A stretch of DNA of 64,000 nucleotides, from the IMG/VR virus record IMGVR_UViG_3300022074_000030, positions 1 to 64,000 of that record. One strand, written 5' to 3'. The translations under genes and the position numbers were made by a program. The notes below the pieces were generated by a model, which did not search any database, was not told where the DNA came from, and was given only the letters and a program-made list of their open reading frames with translations. The stretch is from a virus. This document shows positions 53,559-61,991 of the stretch, one piece after another. Every line of letters starts with the position of its first letter. Positions within the stretch are counted from its first letter, which is position 1.

Positions 53559-53840
53559 TTACATCCATACGTGAGTTACGTAGGTTCCTATTGCTGCGGC
53601 AACAGCCACATATACAACTTTATTTATAATACTAACAGTCCTTGCGTTTTCATCACAAGTTTTCTGTATCTCGTCTAGTTTAACAGAGAGTTTATTCATA
53701 CGATCTCTCATATTATCGTGGTCGTCTTGTAATGCTATTATCTTCTCCTCTGCTCTTGCTAAAGATATCATAGCATCTGCTAACTTATCTATTTTAGACT
53801 CTATCCTGTCGAGTCTTGTTTCATTTGTTTCTGTGGCCAC
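53559..53840 (-). CDS. Coiled-coil protein with C-terminal membrane anchor
   Basis: The 93-residue protein starts at GTG (53840). Residues 1-65 form a coiled coil (ETRLDRIESKIDKLADAMIS, EKIIALQDDHDNMRDRMNKL) and residues 72-92 a single membrane segment (VVYVAVAAAIGTYVTHVW). It resembles the XhlA-type small proteins found near phage lysis genes. TAGTG overlap with the upstream 46-residue gene. Confidence 0.7.
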   Translation of the reverse strand: MATETNETRLDRIESKIDKLADAMISLARAEEKIIALQDDHDNMRDRMNKLSVKLDEIQKTCDENARTVSIINKVVYVAVAAAIGTYVTHVWM

Positions 53841-53980
53841 TACCTTTTTCCTTGTCCTCTATATCGTTTTAAACTTCTTCTTTTATGTTTATTCATAGTG
53901 GAAGTAGTTGGCTTACGACCAATAGATGTACCATGTTTTATTGTTTCATGTTCTAAAACAGTTTTAAAAGCTTTTGCCAT
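53840..53980 (-). CDS. Tiny basic protein (46 residues)
   Basis: This reading frame starts ATG (53980), sharing one base with the stop of the 54-residue gene, and stops TAG at 53840, sharing one base with the GTG of the next gene. It starts MAKAFKTVLEHETIKHGTSI and ends with KHKRRSLKRYRGQGKR, a strongly basic tail. The two perfect stop/start overlaps are strong support for it being real. Function is unknown; nucleic-acid binding possible. Confidence 0.65.
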   Translation of the reverse strand: MAKAFKTVLEHETIKHGTSIGRKPTTSTMNKHKRRSLKRYRGQGKR

Positions 53981-54144
53981 TACTCACTCTTCCAAATAGT
54001 CCAAACACCATAGGCAATTGCAATGCCTGCTGCAATCTTTGCGAGTGGTGATAAAAATAAAATCATAAGACCAAGAGCAATACAAACTGCTCCGTCCATA
54101 CTTGTTCTTTCTTTAATTCTTTCGTTTATCCAACCTTTGACCAT
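53980..54144 (-). CDS. Small membrane protein
   Basis: This 54-residue protein starts MVKGWINERIKERTSMDGAV at 54144, in a TAATG overlap with the upstream stop; GGAG lies eight bases upstream. One hydrophobic region (CIALGLMILFLSPLAKIAAG and IAIAYGVWTIW) forms one or two membrane spans. Role unknown. Confidence 0.65.
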   Translation of the reverse strand: MVKGWINERIKERTSMDGAVCIALGLMILFLSPLAKIAAGIAIAYGVWTIWKSE

Positions 54145-54458
54145 TACCATTTCTCCTTGTCTGCCCAATACGCAGCTGACATCTTTCCTTTAGCGATGTT
54201 CTTGCCATGACGAGCTTTAAATGATTTACGTTTTGCTTTCATTCTATCGGACTCTCCTTTCTTAGGAGCGCCTGCAGTTTCAGCACCTTGTTGACCAAAT
54301 CGTATAGTCTTAACTTTATCACCTTGTTTAGCAACCACGATATGACTACTTGTAGGATGCCCGGGTGTTCGTTTAGCTTTATTAAATCCAGCAACTCCTG
54401 CTCTTTTTAGTCTAGGGTCTTTTTCTTCTATAAACTTTTTAAATCTATCCAAACTCAT
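54144..54458 (-). CDS. Basic conserved protein with capsid-targeting-like N-terminus
   Basis: The 104-residue protein starts MSLDRFKKFIEEKDPRLKRA (ATG at 54458; a TTG nine bases upstream is the alternative). It continues AGFNKAKRTPGHPTSSHIVV, KTIRFGQQGAETAGAPK and KARHGKNIAKGKMSAAYWAD. This is a basic protein widespread in marine phages, related to DUF5872-like families (recalled). The N-terminal IEE is a possible prohead-protease site. Confidence 0.68.
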   Translation of the reverse strand: MSLDRFKKFIEEKDPRLKRAGVAGFNKAKRTPGHPTSSHIVVAKQGDKVKTIRFGQQGAETAGAPKKGESDRMKAKRKSFKARHGKNIAKGKMSAAYWADKEKW

Positions 54459-55356
54459 GACCTGCAATCCTTTTCATTTGTTTATTAAATTCGGCTTGAC
54501 CGGGTTTTGTTTTGTATAATTTTTTAGTAAGGCTACTATCTTTCTTACCTTTGATTCTATACTTAAATCCTTTTTCTTTATGTTCAGGATCTGTAGTCTT
54601 TACGAGTCTTCTCTTATATTGTGATTCATAAGACTCTGGACCTTTAGGTGCATCTGTAGCTTCCTTTTGACCGGGTGTTATTTTCTTCATAAGCTTTACA
54701 GATTCTGGTGTACCATAATCATATTTGTATTCTTTAACTTCTCTACCCTGTGCTTTATCTCTATAAGCTTTCTTAACTTTAGACACTTCTATTCTATCAA
54801 CATCTTTTATTAATGAAGGTTGTTTAACAATCTTACGTAATTGTTGTTTAAGTTCACCGGGTGTTTTGGCTTTCATGTACATTGTTGGAAGACCATCGAT
54901 CTCTACTTTAAAGTTTGTATCTTCTCTCCTTAAAGCACGTTTAGCAAGTGCCATTTTAGTATCATCAGCTTTTTTAAGTATTGTAATAGCATCAGCTTTC
55001 TTTTGCATGTCTCTAGCATCTTTACCCATAGTCCTAAACATTAATGGTTTCTTCTTAGTGCTTGGGCCTACTAAAGCTCTTCGTGTTTTAGCTTTAAACC
55101 TCTTCATCATAGACAGTTCGTTCTTTGGTTCGTTTCTATCGAGTTCTGGTTTTGTACCATTACGATTTAATTGCCCAAATAACTTTAATGCATTACCTGC
55201 AAGCTTAGCTTCTTGTGGTCCACGCTTAGCATCAAGATATGCAGCGATCGCCATGTCTCTTCTTTTCTTATCGCTCTTACCCTTAAACTGAGGAGCCTTA
55301 GACTTCTTAAAGTCTTTGATGTAAGAACCGATTCCGTCTTTTGGATCTAATGGCAT
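54445..55356 (-). CDS. Lysine-rich conserved protein, late operon
   Basis: This 303-residue protein starts MPLDPKDGIGSYIKDFKKSK, APQFKGKSDKKRRDMAIAAY. It contains FKVEIDGLPTMYMKAKTPGE, LKQQLRKIVKQPS and YDYGTPESVKLMKKI. Basic, with an acid-base pattern of internal head proteins. The family is common in marine phages with no known function. It overlaps the next gene by 14 bases. Confidence 0.68.
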   Translation of the reverse strand: MPLDPKDGIGSYIKDFKKSKAPQFKGKSDKKRRDMAIAAYLDAKRGPQEAKLAGNALKLFGQLNRNGTKPELDRNEPKNELSMMKRFKAKTRRALVGPSTKKKPLMFRTMGKDARDMQKKADAITILKKADDTKMALAKRALRREDTNFKVEIDGLPTMYMKAKTPGELKQQLRKIVKQPSLIKDVDRIEVSKVKKAYRDKAQGREVKEYKYDYGTPESVKLMKKITPGQKEATDAPKGPESYESQYKRRLVKTTDPEHKEKGFKYRIKGKKDSSLTKKLYKTKPGQAEFNKQMKRIAGHEFG

Positions 55357-55695
55357 TTACTTTTCTTTCTTGTATGTATGCTGACCATCAACATGATCGT
55401 CAGAATGTGTCATACCTTTTTTATGATAATTTAAATCGCCTAATCCTTTTTTATCATCAGAGTGATGAATTTGTAAAGCTTTATGTATTTGATGATCACT
55501 TCCATGAAAAGACATTGTGCTACCATCTTTATGATGCTTAACTGTAGCGCCTGTATTTTTATTAATATACTTTGCAAATTTTTTATTATCTGGACCATCA
55601 CCTTCATCATAGCCATGTTTAATAGTCATAGACGCTTTATTTGTTTTACTATGTTCTTCATTCATTTGCTGTCTTAATTCAAAGAAATCTCTCAT
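55357..55695 (-). CDS. His/Lys-rich small protein
   Basis: This 112-residue protein starts MRDFFELRQQMNEEHSKTNK. It then has low-complexity His/Lys/Asp-rich segments (VKHHKDGSTMSFHGSDHQIH and KKGMTHSDDHVDGQHTYKKE). The N-terminus resembles the capsid-targeting-like starts of its neighbours. A short internal head protein is possible; no known family. Confidence 0.6.
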   Translation of the reverse strand: MRDFFELRQQMNEEHSKTNKASMTIKHGYDEGDGPDNKKFAKYINKNTGATVKHHKDGSTMSFHGSDHQIHKALQIHHSDDKKGLGDLNYHKKGMTHSDDHVDGQHTYKKEK

Positions 55696-55704
55696 TTTTA
55701 GCTC

Positions 55705-55938
55705 CTATTTTGCGTTCATCGCCTTTGTCATTTGAGTGATGACTCTTTTCATATCACTCTTTGGAATTTGTATATGTTTACCTTTACCTCTTCCGTAATT
55801 GATTTGAAAGCTAGGTCCTTTTTTACCAGCAAATCTATCAATCTGAAAACCAGTTATGTCATCGGTATACATGTTAGTAGCTTCTTCTAAAGGTTGTGAA
55901 TTTTCACGTACCTCTTCTATTGCTCTTCTTAAACTCAT
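55705..55938 (-). CDS. Small basic protein
   Basis: This 77-residue protein starts MSLRRAIEEVRENSQPLEEA and then has DDITGFQIDRFAGKKGPSFQ, INYGRGKGKHIQIP. It could be an ssDNA-binding-like beta protein or a processed internal protein: I-E-E and L-E-E are candidate prohead-protease sites. It overlaps the next gene by four bases. Confidence 0.62.
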   Translation of the reverse strand: MSLRRAIEEVRENSQPLEEATNMYTDDITGFQIDRFAGKKGPSFQINYGRGKGKHIQIPKSDMKRVITQMTKAMNAK

Positions 55939-56975
55939 TTCATGCTCCTAACTTTTTTCTTAGTTCCAAAATCCTTTGTATCAGCTTTGGATATCATACC
56001 TTTGATACCTGCGCCAGGATCTGCTTTACCGTGGTAGCCATCAGCGTATCCGGGTGGAAGTTTTTTTACTTTGCCACCTTTCATTTTAAATGCTGCAATT
56101 GCTGCGTCATGTGCTTTCTTTTCAGCATCAGACATTGCTTCTTTTTTCATAAGTCTGTTTGTAGCTCTGTCTATACCGCGTACACGCATTGCAGCTTTTC
56201 TTTCAGGACTTTTCATATAATCTTGATCCGGACCGCCTAAACGACTTATTGCATCTTTATTACCTTGATCTTGTCCTTTATGATACATATCCCTTGCAGC
56301 CTTACCCATATAACTCTTTGCTAGATTTTTAGATATTTCTTTTACAGTAGCTTCTGCAGCAACTTTAGCAGGTTTCATTTTAGCTTTAGCTAATTCAATA
56401 CCTTTGTTACGTTTTACTTGATTCTTATGTGCGTCATCTCTTGATATCTTACCTACGTCTGCTCGTACATGCTTTTTAGATTTATCAATATCAGCCTTTT
56501 TAATATATCTGTCTAATGCGCTTTTTGATATTTCTTTTACAGTAGCTTCATTTTGTTTTCTAAGAACTGCTGCAACCTGAGGATGTTTATCGATATCTTT
56601 GGAAATTTTATTCATAGCTTTAACCGCACCAGTCATATTACCTTTTTTATATCGAGGATCAGATGCAATACCGATAGCTTGCTTTACATGTTTAGGATCA
56701 TGTGCTTCACCTACTGATTCTGTTTTCTTCTTACCTTTACCACTAAGATCAGAATCGGCACCGTAGTAAGTACCTTTACCTTTTCCAATGTATGAATTGA
56801 CTCTTGCCATTCCCCATTGTTGCGGTGTAGTTCCCGGTCTGTGACCTGTTCTCCAAGCAGCCATGCCTCTATTGTATACCTTTTTAAGCGTTCCATAAGA
56901 TATACCAGACTTAGCCGATTTCTTTTTGAGTCCTTCATTCTCAAGTAACTCATCAAAGGTTTTAAATTTAAGCAT
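55935..56975 (-). CDS. DUF5824-type basic protein, candidate internal head protein
   Basis: The 346-residue protein starts MLKFKTFDELLENEGLKKKS. It continues GISYGTLKKVYNRGMAAWRT, GHRPGTTPQQWGMARVNSYI, the DUF5824-like block (recalled). The central part contains two copies of ATVKEISK followed by basic repeats. The N-terminal segment resembles T4 capsid-targeting sequences. Cytoplasmic enzyme function is not evident. It overlaps both neighbours by four to eight bases. Confidence 0.7.
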   Translation of the reverse strand: MLKFKTFDELLENEGLKKKSAKSGISYGTLKKVYNRGMAAWRTGHRPGTTPQQWGMARVNSYIGKGKGTYYGADSDLSGKGKKKTESVGEAHDPKHVKQAIGIASDPRYKKGNMTGAVKAMNKISKDIDKHPQVAAVLRKQNEATVKEISKSALDRYIKKADIDKSKKHVRADVGKISRDDAHKNQVKRNKGIELAKAKMKPAKVAAEATVKEISKNLAKSYMGKAARDMYHKGQDQGNKDAISRLGGPDQDYMKSPERKAAMRVRGIDRATNRLMKKEAMSDAEKKAHDAAIAAFKMKGGKVKKLPPGYADGYHGKADPGAGIKGMISKADTKDFGTKKKVRSMK

Positions 56976-58158
56976 CTGCTTTACTCCTGTTTTTAATTTT
57001 TCTTACTTTTGCTCGATCTAACATTCTAGCATGTTTTATTTTATCGACCATTTTTTCTCTTTCAATTTTTTTCTTTGCGAACTCAACTGCATCTTCACCG
57101 TACATTCTTCTATATTTTAAAGTATGTTTACTTGGTTTAGTTTTTGCAGTTGCATCACCAGGTGCTTTTTTATAAGCAGCTGGATTGTCATCATCATATT
57201 TAGAATACTTTTTAAAATGTGCTAATCTTTTTTTCTTAGTTGATTTAGATAGTCCACCATAGTAAGGTGCAGGTTGTGTACCCGGTGCTTTCTTGACATC
57301 TGGGTCTTGCCTAACTTTTTTAGGTGCTTCTTTTTTCTTTTCTACTAGTTGAATATCAGTTAACCATTTTCTATAAGTCTTTCCATTAGATTCTACAATG
57401 ACATAATTGCTTCCAAGATTGGTAACATTACCGAGTTCGTCACTGCCCACGAAAGCAACATTATCGCCAATATCAAACAGATTTCCTTTAACATATGCCT
57501 CTCTTTCTTCAGAGACTGGAGTAAAGTGTAATGTAGTTTTATATTCTTTTTGTTCTTTTAATCCCATTCCACGGCGTACTTCATTATATACTTTCTTAGC
57601 TTCATTATTCGAAACACTTCTAGGTAATCCTTGTGAGAATTGTGTAAAGTCTCCTTTACTCGCCAAACTTCTCATCTTTGATGCTGACATACCTGATACG
57701 TCATCTGCATCCGGATCACGGTCTCCAGCTGAAATTACATTTATTTTGTTAAACTTATAAAGTCCGTGTCTTCCTTTTACACCATTGTATTTTTCTAATA
57801 ACTTTTTAAATTCATTAATCCTGTCTGAGCCAACAACCATATTGATATTCTTATATCCTTCTGAATACAATTTAGTTGCTGCATCAAATACATTCTTAAC
57901 TTTCTTATCAAGCATTACACTTCTGGCATGCTTTGGAAAAAATTTACGGACTGTCTTAATTTTATAGTTATAGTTCAAAGGGTTTTTCTTGTTATCTGTA
58001 GATTGAGATAGATACACTCTATATGGGTTACTACCTGATTTTTTAGATAACTCATTCATTAACTTTTCATGACCTGATGTAGGTGGATTCATACGTCCAA
58101 ACGTAAAGTATACGGTTTTGTCTTCTTCAATAAGAAATGATCTAAACGAATTTATCAT
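56968..58158 (-). CDS. Cytidylyltransferase/NMNAT-fold protein, possibly packaged
   Basis: In this 396-residue protein residues 1-160 carry a nucleotidyltransferase-fold pattern: GRMNPPTSGHEKLMNELSKK with TSGH (27-30) in place of HxGH, a GYKNINMVVGSDRINEFKKL segment, and GMSASKMR in place of the ISSTxxR motif. It may adenylylate or cytidylylate a small molecule; NMN or a sugar phosphate are possible. The C-terminal 200 residues are basic low-complexity. It starts MINSFRSFLIEE, capsid-targeting-like. Packaging into the head is inferred. Confidence 0.72.
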   Translation of the reverse strand: MINSFRSFLIEEDKTVYFTFGRMNPPTSGHEKLMNELSKKSGSNPYRVYLSQSTDNKKNPLNYNYKIKTVRKFFPKHARSVMLDKKVKNVFDAATKLYSEGYKNINMVVGSDRINEFKKLLEKYNGVKGRHGLYKFNKINVISAGDRDPDADDVSGMSASKMRSLASKGDFTQFSQGLPRSVSNNEAKKVYNEVRRGMGLKEQKEYKTTLHFTPVSEEREAYVKGNLFDIGDNVAFVGSDELGNVTNLGSNYVIVESNGKTYRKWLTDIQLVEKKKEAPKKVRQDPDVKKAPGTQPAPYYGGLSKSTKKKRLAHFKKYSKYDDDNPAAYKKAPGDATAKTKPSKHTLKYRRMYGEDAVEFAKKKIEREKMVDKIKHARMLDRAKVRKIKNRSKADA

Positions 58159-59252
58159 TAACCTTTTTTCCTCTGTACTTCTTTCTTACGTACGTCCTTA
58201 AATAATCTTTTAGCTAGTCTTTTTATTCTCTGCTGTAGCGCCGGCTTTTCTAATCTCTTTTCGATTTCTTTCTTCCTAGCAAATGTCAATTCGCCTTTAG
58301 GTATACCACGTGTAAGTTTCTTTGCAATTTGTGCACGGGCTTGTCGATTTGATCTTTTTTCAAGAGTCTTTTTATTAGCCATCTTTCTCATAGCTCTTTG
58401 ACGACCAATTTTAATTCTCGTCTTTAAACGCTTCATAAGTCTTGAGCGTTTCATTCTTTGTTGTAGGTTTAACGCTTCATCTACATCATTTGGCATCTCA
58501 TCTGGCCAAGTAGCTTCAATACTTTCTTTTTTAATACCTCTGCCAAGAGCCGTGAGATTAATATCGAGACGACCATACTTTCCATACATAGAACCTGGTC
58601 CTCCCAGATCCTTTACAAATTGTTTAGCATTATTTTCATTTTTGAAATATGCTGTAATATCATCTTCTGGATATGCAACACCTTTATTTTTTTTCAAGCT
58701 TGAAAAAATAAGTTCTGATTGAGAATCATTAAGACGATCTAAATACTCATCATCAATCATAACATAAGCTTTATAGTCTTTATGACTAGCTCCTAGTTCA
58801 TTATCAATTAGTCTTTTGTTTTTTCTCATTACTTTTACAATAGGTAACATTTTTTCATTAATTGACATGTCTTCTTTCATCAAACCGTTTAAGCTTTCCT
58901 TAGGATACATTCTAAATACTTTAGCACGAGCTTTATCAATATACTTTTTCTTATTACGTTCATAATCACCAGGATTTTTTGCTAGTGTTCTAGCGTGTTT
59001 AGTTATGTCAGATGGTTTAGTTGGTTTAAGAACCGAGGCTTCTTTTTTGACAATTTCTTTGTCAGTCTTAACCATACGTATGCCGACCTTACCGTCAGGC
59101 TTAACATATTTTTCTGGTTTTCTATCTGCTGATTGTACGCTCTCATTTCCGTGATATTGCTTCTTACGTTTCTGAGCGTAGTATTTGACTTCATCTGGTT
59201 CGCCTGGCTTATAATCTACAGACGTCATATGTTTAAAATCTAATGGTGCCAT
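58158..59252 (-). CDS. Highly basic conserved protein, candidate internal head protein
   Basis: This 364-residue protein starts MAPLDFKHMTSVDYKPGEPD (ATG at 59252, with GGAGG five bases upstream and TAATG overlap). The C-terminal 95 residues are extremely basic (MKRLKTRIKIGRQRAMRKMA, KRSNRQARAQIAKKLTRGIP). Proteins with this tail recur in marine phages. DNA-packing in the head is a good guess. It contains I-N-E/L-K-E sites; the exact role is unknown. Confidence 0.7.
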   Translation of the reverse strand: MAPLDFKHMTSVDYKPGEPDEVKYYAQKRKKQYHGNESVQSADRKPEKYVKPDGKVGIRMVKTDKEIVKKEASVLKPTKPSDITKHARTLAKNPGDYERNKKKYIDKARAKVFRMYPKESLNGLMKEDMSINEKMLPIVKVMRKNKRLIDNELGASHKDYKAYVMIDDEYLDRLNDSQSELIFSSLKKNKGVAYPEDDITAYFKNENNAKQFVKDLGGPGSMYGKYGRLDINLTALGRGIKKESIEATWPDEMPNDVDEALNLQQRMKRSRLMKRLKTRIKIGRQRAMRKMANKKTLEKRSNRQARAQIAKKLTRGIPKGELTFARKKEIEKRLEKPALQQRIKRLAKRLFKDVRKKEVQRKKG

Positions 59253-60481
59253 TAGTTCCTCCCCGGCTTGTCCCATCCTTTTATAATTTCTGGTGAAAAG
59301 TTGGCATATGAGAATTCCATACGATCAACTATTTTCACTGCATCACCACCAAGTTTGTCAATGGCCACATACCCTTCTTGACCCGTTACCTTATACCCAT
59401 CGCGAGTCTTAAGAAACGTTTGCGCGCCATTTAACTTATTAAGTATATTTATAATTTTTAATTTTGCTAGAACTATAGATTTTTGTAATTCAAACATCAT
59501 TTCTAAACTTATTTTATTTTGTGGTGAAAAGAATTTAAGTATATCGTTTAATTTTTGTACTTGAGCTGATTTACCTTTTTCGCTCTTTCTACTATCTATC
59601 TCTTTTTGAAACTTCAATTTTATGTGTGATATTAACTTCGTAACGTGGGATCTGGTGTTACCAATGACTTCACCTTTTCGTACAAATGTATTATTAAACG
59701 TTTCAATAAGTTGAGCAAGCTTTTCGTTATTTTCGAGAGTACGTAAGGTAGTACTAGAAATTTTATTAAAAATTTTGCCAGCATTGCTAAGATGTGCATT
59801 GACTTCCTCCGTATCTTTTTTAGTCATAGTAAATTGAGTCATATCTCTAAGCATTGCATCTTGTGACCAAACATTTTTAGTATTCTTAAACTTTGTAGTA
59901 TCTACACCGTATGATGCTTTCATAGTTTCAAATGTTTTACCTGTATATGTAGTATGCCATACTATACCAATTTTTGCAGCCTTAACTTTTTTAGCAGCTT
60001 CAGTTCCAGCAGGTACTGCATATACTATTGTATTGGGATGAAAGGTAACATAAGGTTTACCTTTTAGTTTTTTAGTTTTAACATCGCTTGAATCAAATAA
60101 GAAGTCACCTTGTACTACTCCTTTGATACCGAGTTCCGGTAAATACTGAAGAGCTTTTTTTAGTTTAGCATTAAGATCACCGCCAGTGTCGTCGTCAATG
60201 TCAGAATTAGTTTTATATACCTTTGGCGTGGCGTTGAAGATGCCTTTCTTAGCGACAAAAAATTTACCGTCACGAGGATCAGTACCAGCGAAAACAGCGG
60301 GTGCACCGTCCCACTTAACACTAACGTTTCCATCTTTAACTCCTGCTAACATGTCTCTCAATGAACGTAACGCAAGTATAGCTTGCCTTGTTCCATCAAC
60401 ACCGCCGTATAGAACCTTGTCCTCGATGTGAGTCATGTGTGTATTCTTTTGTTCTGATATATATTCTTTAAAATTAATCAT
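59252..60481 (-). CDS. Nucleotidyltransferase/ligase-like protein (DUF6267-like), possibly packaged
   Basis: The 409-residue protein contains VSVKWDGAPAVFAGTDPRDG, the KxDG motif I of the ligase/nucleotidyltransferase superfamily (K56, D58, G59). GVVQGDFLFD (about 121-130) resembles motif III, and YVTFHPNTIVYAV follows. Activity could be adenylation of a nucleic acid or protein; the target is unknown. The N-terminus MINFKEYISEQKN closely resembles the T4 capsid-targeting MKTYQEFIAE. It overlaps both neighbours by one base. Confidence 0.75.
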   Translation of the reverse strand: MINFKEYISEQKNTHMTHIEDKVLYGGVDGTRQAILALRSLRDMLAGVKDGNVSVKWDGAPAVFAGTDPRDGKFFVAKKGIFNATPKVYKTNSDIDDDTGGDLNAKLKKALQYLPELGIKGVVQGDFLFDSSDVKTKKLKGKPYVTFHPNTIVYAVPAGTEAAKKVKAAKIGIVWHTTYTGKTFETMKASYGVDTTKFKNTKNVWSQDAMLRDMTQFTMTKKDTEEVNAHLSNAGKIFNKISSTTLRTLENNEKLAQLIETFNNTFVRKGEVIGNTRSHVTKLISHIKLKFQKEIDSRKSEKGKSAQVQKLNDILKFFSPQNKISLEMMFELQKSIVLAKLKIINILNKLNGAQTFLKTRDGYKVTGQEGYVAIDKLGGDAVKIVDRMEFSYANFSPEIIKGWDKPGRN

Positions 60482-61908
60482 TATACGTATGCCTTTATAT
60501 AAACTGAAGAATCTTCAGTTTGTGATGCTGCAATATTAAATACGTTTGTAGCAAAATTATTTCTTGCAGAACTATTTGCTTTCATAATAGCATCACAAAC
60601 ATATGTTGTTGCTAACTTTGAATGAACATCTGCTGCTTTTCTAGTTTTTGGATAGTCATAAAAATCTACTTCTTTTATATTAGTATCTGCTCTCTGTACT
60701 GCACTCCAAAAGTTTTTTGTTTCAGCACCGATTTTTCCTGTAGATAACTGCGTATGAATTTTTCTAGCATCCATTGCTAACTTTTGGTTGTCAGGTAAAT
60801 TTCTTGCTCTTAAAAATTCTTTTGCAGCAAATCTAATTTGATCATAACCAACTTTACCACCTCTTGCGGTTTTACCGCCAATTTCCATATTCACTGCAGT
60901 GAAATCACTGAATGATCTAAAATCGAGTTCTTGTCCATCAATGTAAACTGTTGCACTTTTACTTGACCAAAATGTTTTCTTTGCTAGTACAAGTTTATTA
61001 AACTTTCTTTGTTTTTCTGGTAACCTATCTAAATTATATACGTCTAATTTTATTTTACCATCAAGTTTAAATTCCGGAACTAACTTAAGAGATATAGGAA
61101 CGATATCACGATCTCTAAAAGCTTTAGATAAACTTATATTTAATGAAGCAACTGAATGGCTTTGCAATACTTTACTAACATCGACATTTCTTTTAATTGC
61201 ATAAATATCTCCAGGATTCCACTTATCATTACTTAACCCAGGTCTTCCTTCAGATTTATAAGCTGCAGCTTTCAGATTATAAATTTCTTTCATTTTAGTT
61301 TTACCACGATATAAAATATGATCTTTATTTACGTATCCTTTTTGAATTAATTTTTTACCTATCATATAACCTGATCTATGCCATTGTGGATGATCATCAG
61401 TTAACTTAAGAAGAAGATCGAATTTTGTATCAACGTCAACGTCTCTATAAGCATCTTCCATTACACTCTTTTGCGTATAAAATTCATAAGGTTTATTTGT
61501 TCCATTTTTTATAAGTGCTGCTAACATAACACATTGTAAAGATTCGCCTTCAGATGTTTTACCTGATTCTCCACCGCCTTTACCTTTACCACCAAAATAT
61601 GTTGACTTTGCTATCTTAGGCAATTCTATTTTGCCTATATCAGTATCAACTTCTATAGAAGGTAATTGCTTAACTAGTTTAATATCTTTTTGAACTGCAG
61701 CTTTGTAATCATTAATGATTTTTTTATTATCACTAGTATTTTTAATAATAAATTCTTTTTGGTCTGGAGATCTAATAAGTTTTATTTTTCCAATAGCTGA
61801 CATCACTAAATCGAATCTTTCGGGTCTATCACGCCAACCAGAATTATCAAGTGCGTTAAACCCCATGCGCTCCTCCAAGTATCTCATGTATGATTTGAAT
61901 TTTAACAT
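60481..61908 (-). CDS. Large hypothetical protein with capsid-targeting-like start
   Basis: This 475-residue protein starts MLKFKSYMRYLEERMGF. It contains FDLVMSAIGKIKLIRSPDQK, STYFGGKGKGGGESGKTSEG, ESLQCVMLAALIKNGTNKPY, and a C-terminal TYVCDAIMKANSSARNNFAT. The Gly-rich segment with GESG may form a loop in a novel enzyme. I do not recognise the family; a structural or injected role is possible. It is the first gene after the late promoter. Confidence 0.65.
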   Translation of the reverse strand: MLKFKSYMRYLEERMGFNALDNSGWRDRPERFDLVMSAIGKIKLIRSPDQKEFIIKNTSDNKKIINDYKAAVQKDIKLVKQLPSIEVDTDIGKIELPKIAKSTYFGGKGKGGGESGKTSEGESLQCVMLAALIKNGTNKPYEFYTQKSVMEDAYRDVDVDTKFDLLLKLTDDHPQWHRSGYMIGKKLIQKGYVNKDHILYRGKTKMKEIYNLKAAAYKSEGRPGLSNDKWNPGDIYAIKRNVDVSKVLQSHSVASLNISLSKAFRDRDIVPISLKLVPEFKLDGKIKLDVYNLDRLPEKQRKFNKLVLAKKTFWSSKSATVYIDGQELDFRSFSDFTAVNMEIGGKTARGGKVGYDQIRFAAKEFLRARNLPDNQKLAMDARKIHTQLSTGKIGAETKNFWSAVQRADTNIKEVDFYDYPKTRKAADVHSKLATTYVCDAIMKANSSARNNFATNVFNIAASQTEDSSVYIKAYV

Positions 61909-61913
61909 GATTC

Positions 61914-61921
61914 TATTTATA
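61914..61921 (-). promoter_or_regulatory. T4-type late promoter TATAAATA
   Basis: An exact minus-strand TATAAATA five bases before the ATG at 61908, with a strong terminator 19 bases further upstream. It is the only clear late promoter for the run of genes from 61908 to about 48806. Confidence 0.78.
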
Positions 61922-61934
61922 ATAGTTTACAACT

Positions 61935-61968
61935 TAAAAAAGCGCCTCAGACTCGCATTGAGGCGCTT
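61935..61968 (-). terminator. Rho-independent terminator (10-bp stem)
   Basis: On the minus strand, AAGCGCCTCA (61959-61968) and TGAGGCGCTT (61940-61949) form a perfect 10-bp stem with a 9-base loop, followed by TTTTTTAAG. It ends transcription of the Na/Pi-like gene and insulates the late operon. Confidence 0.88.
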
Positions 61969-61991
61969 CTTATCACCGAAAGGAGGGTGAA

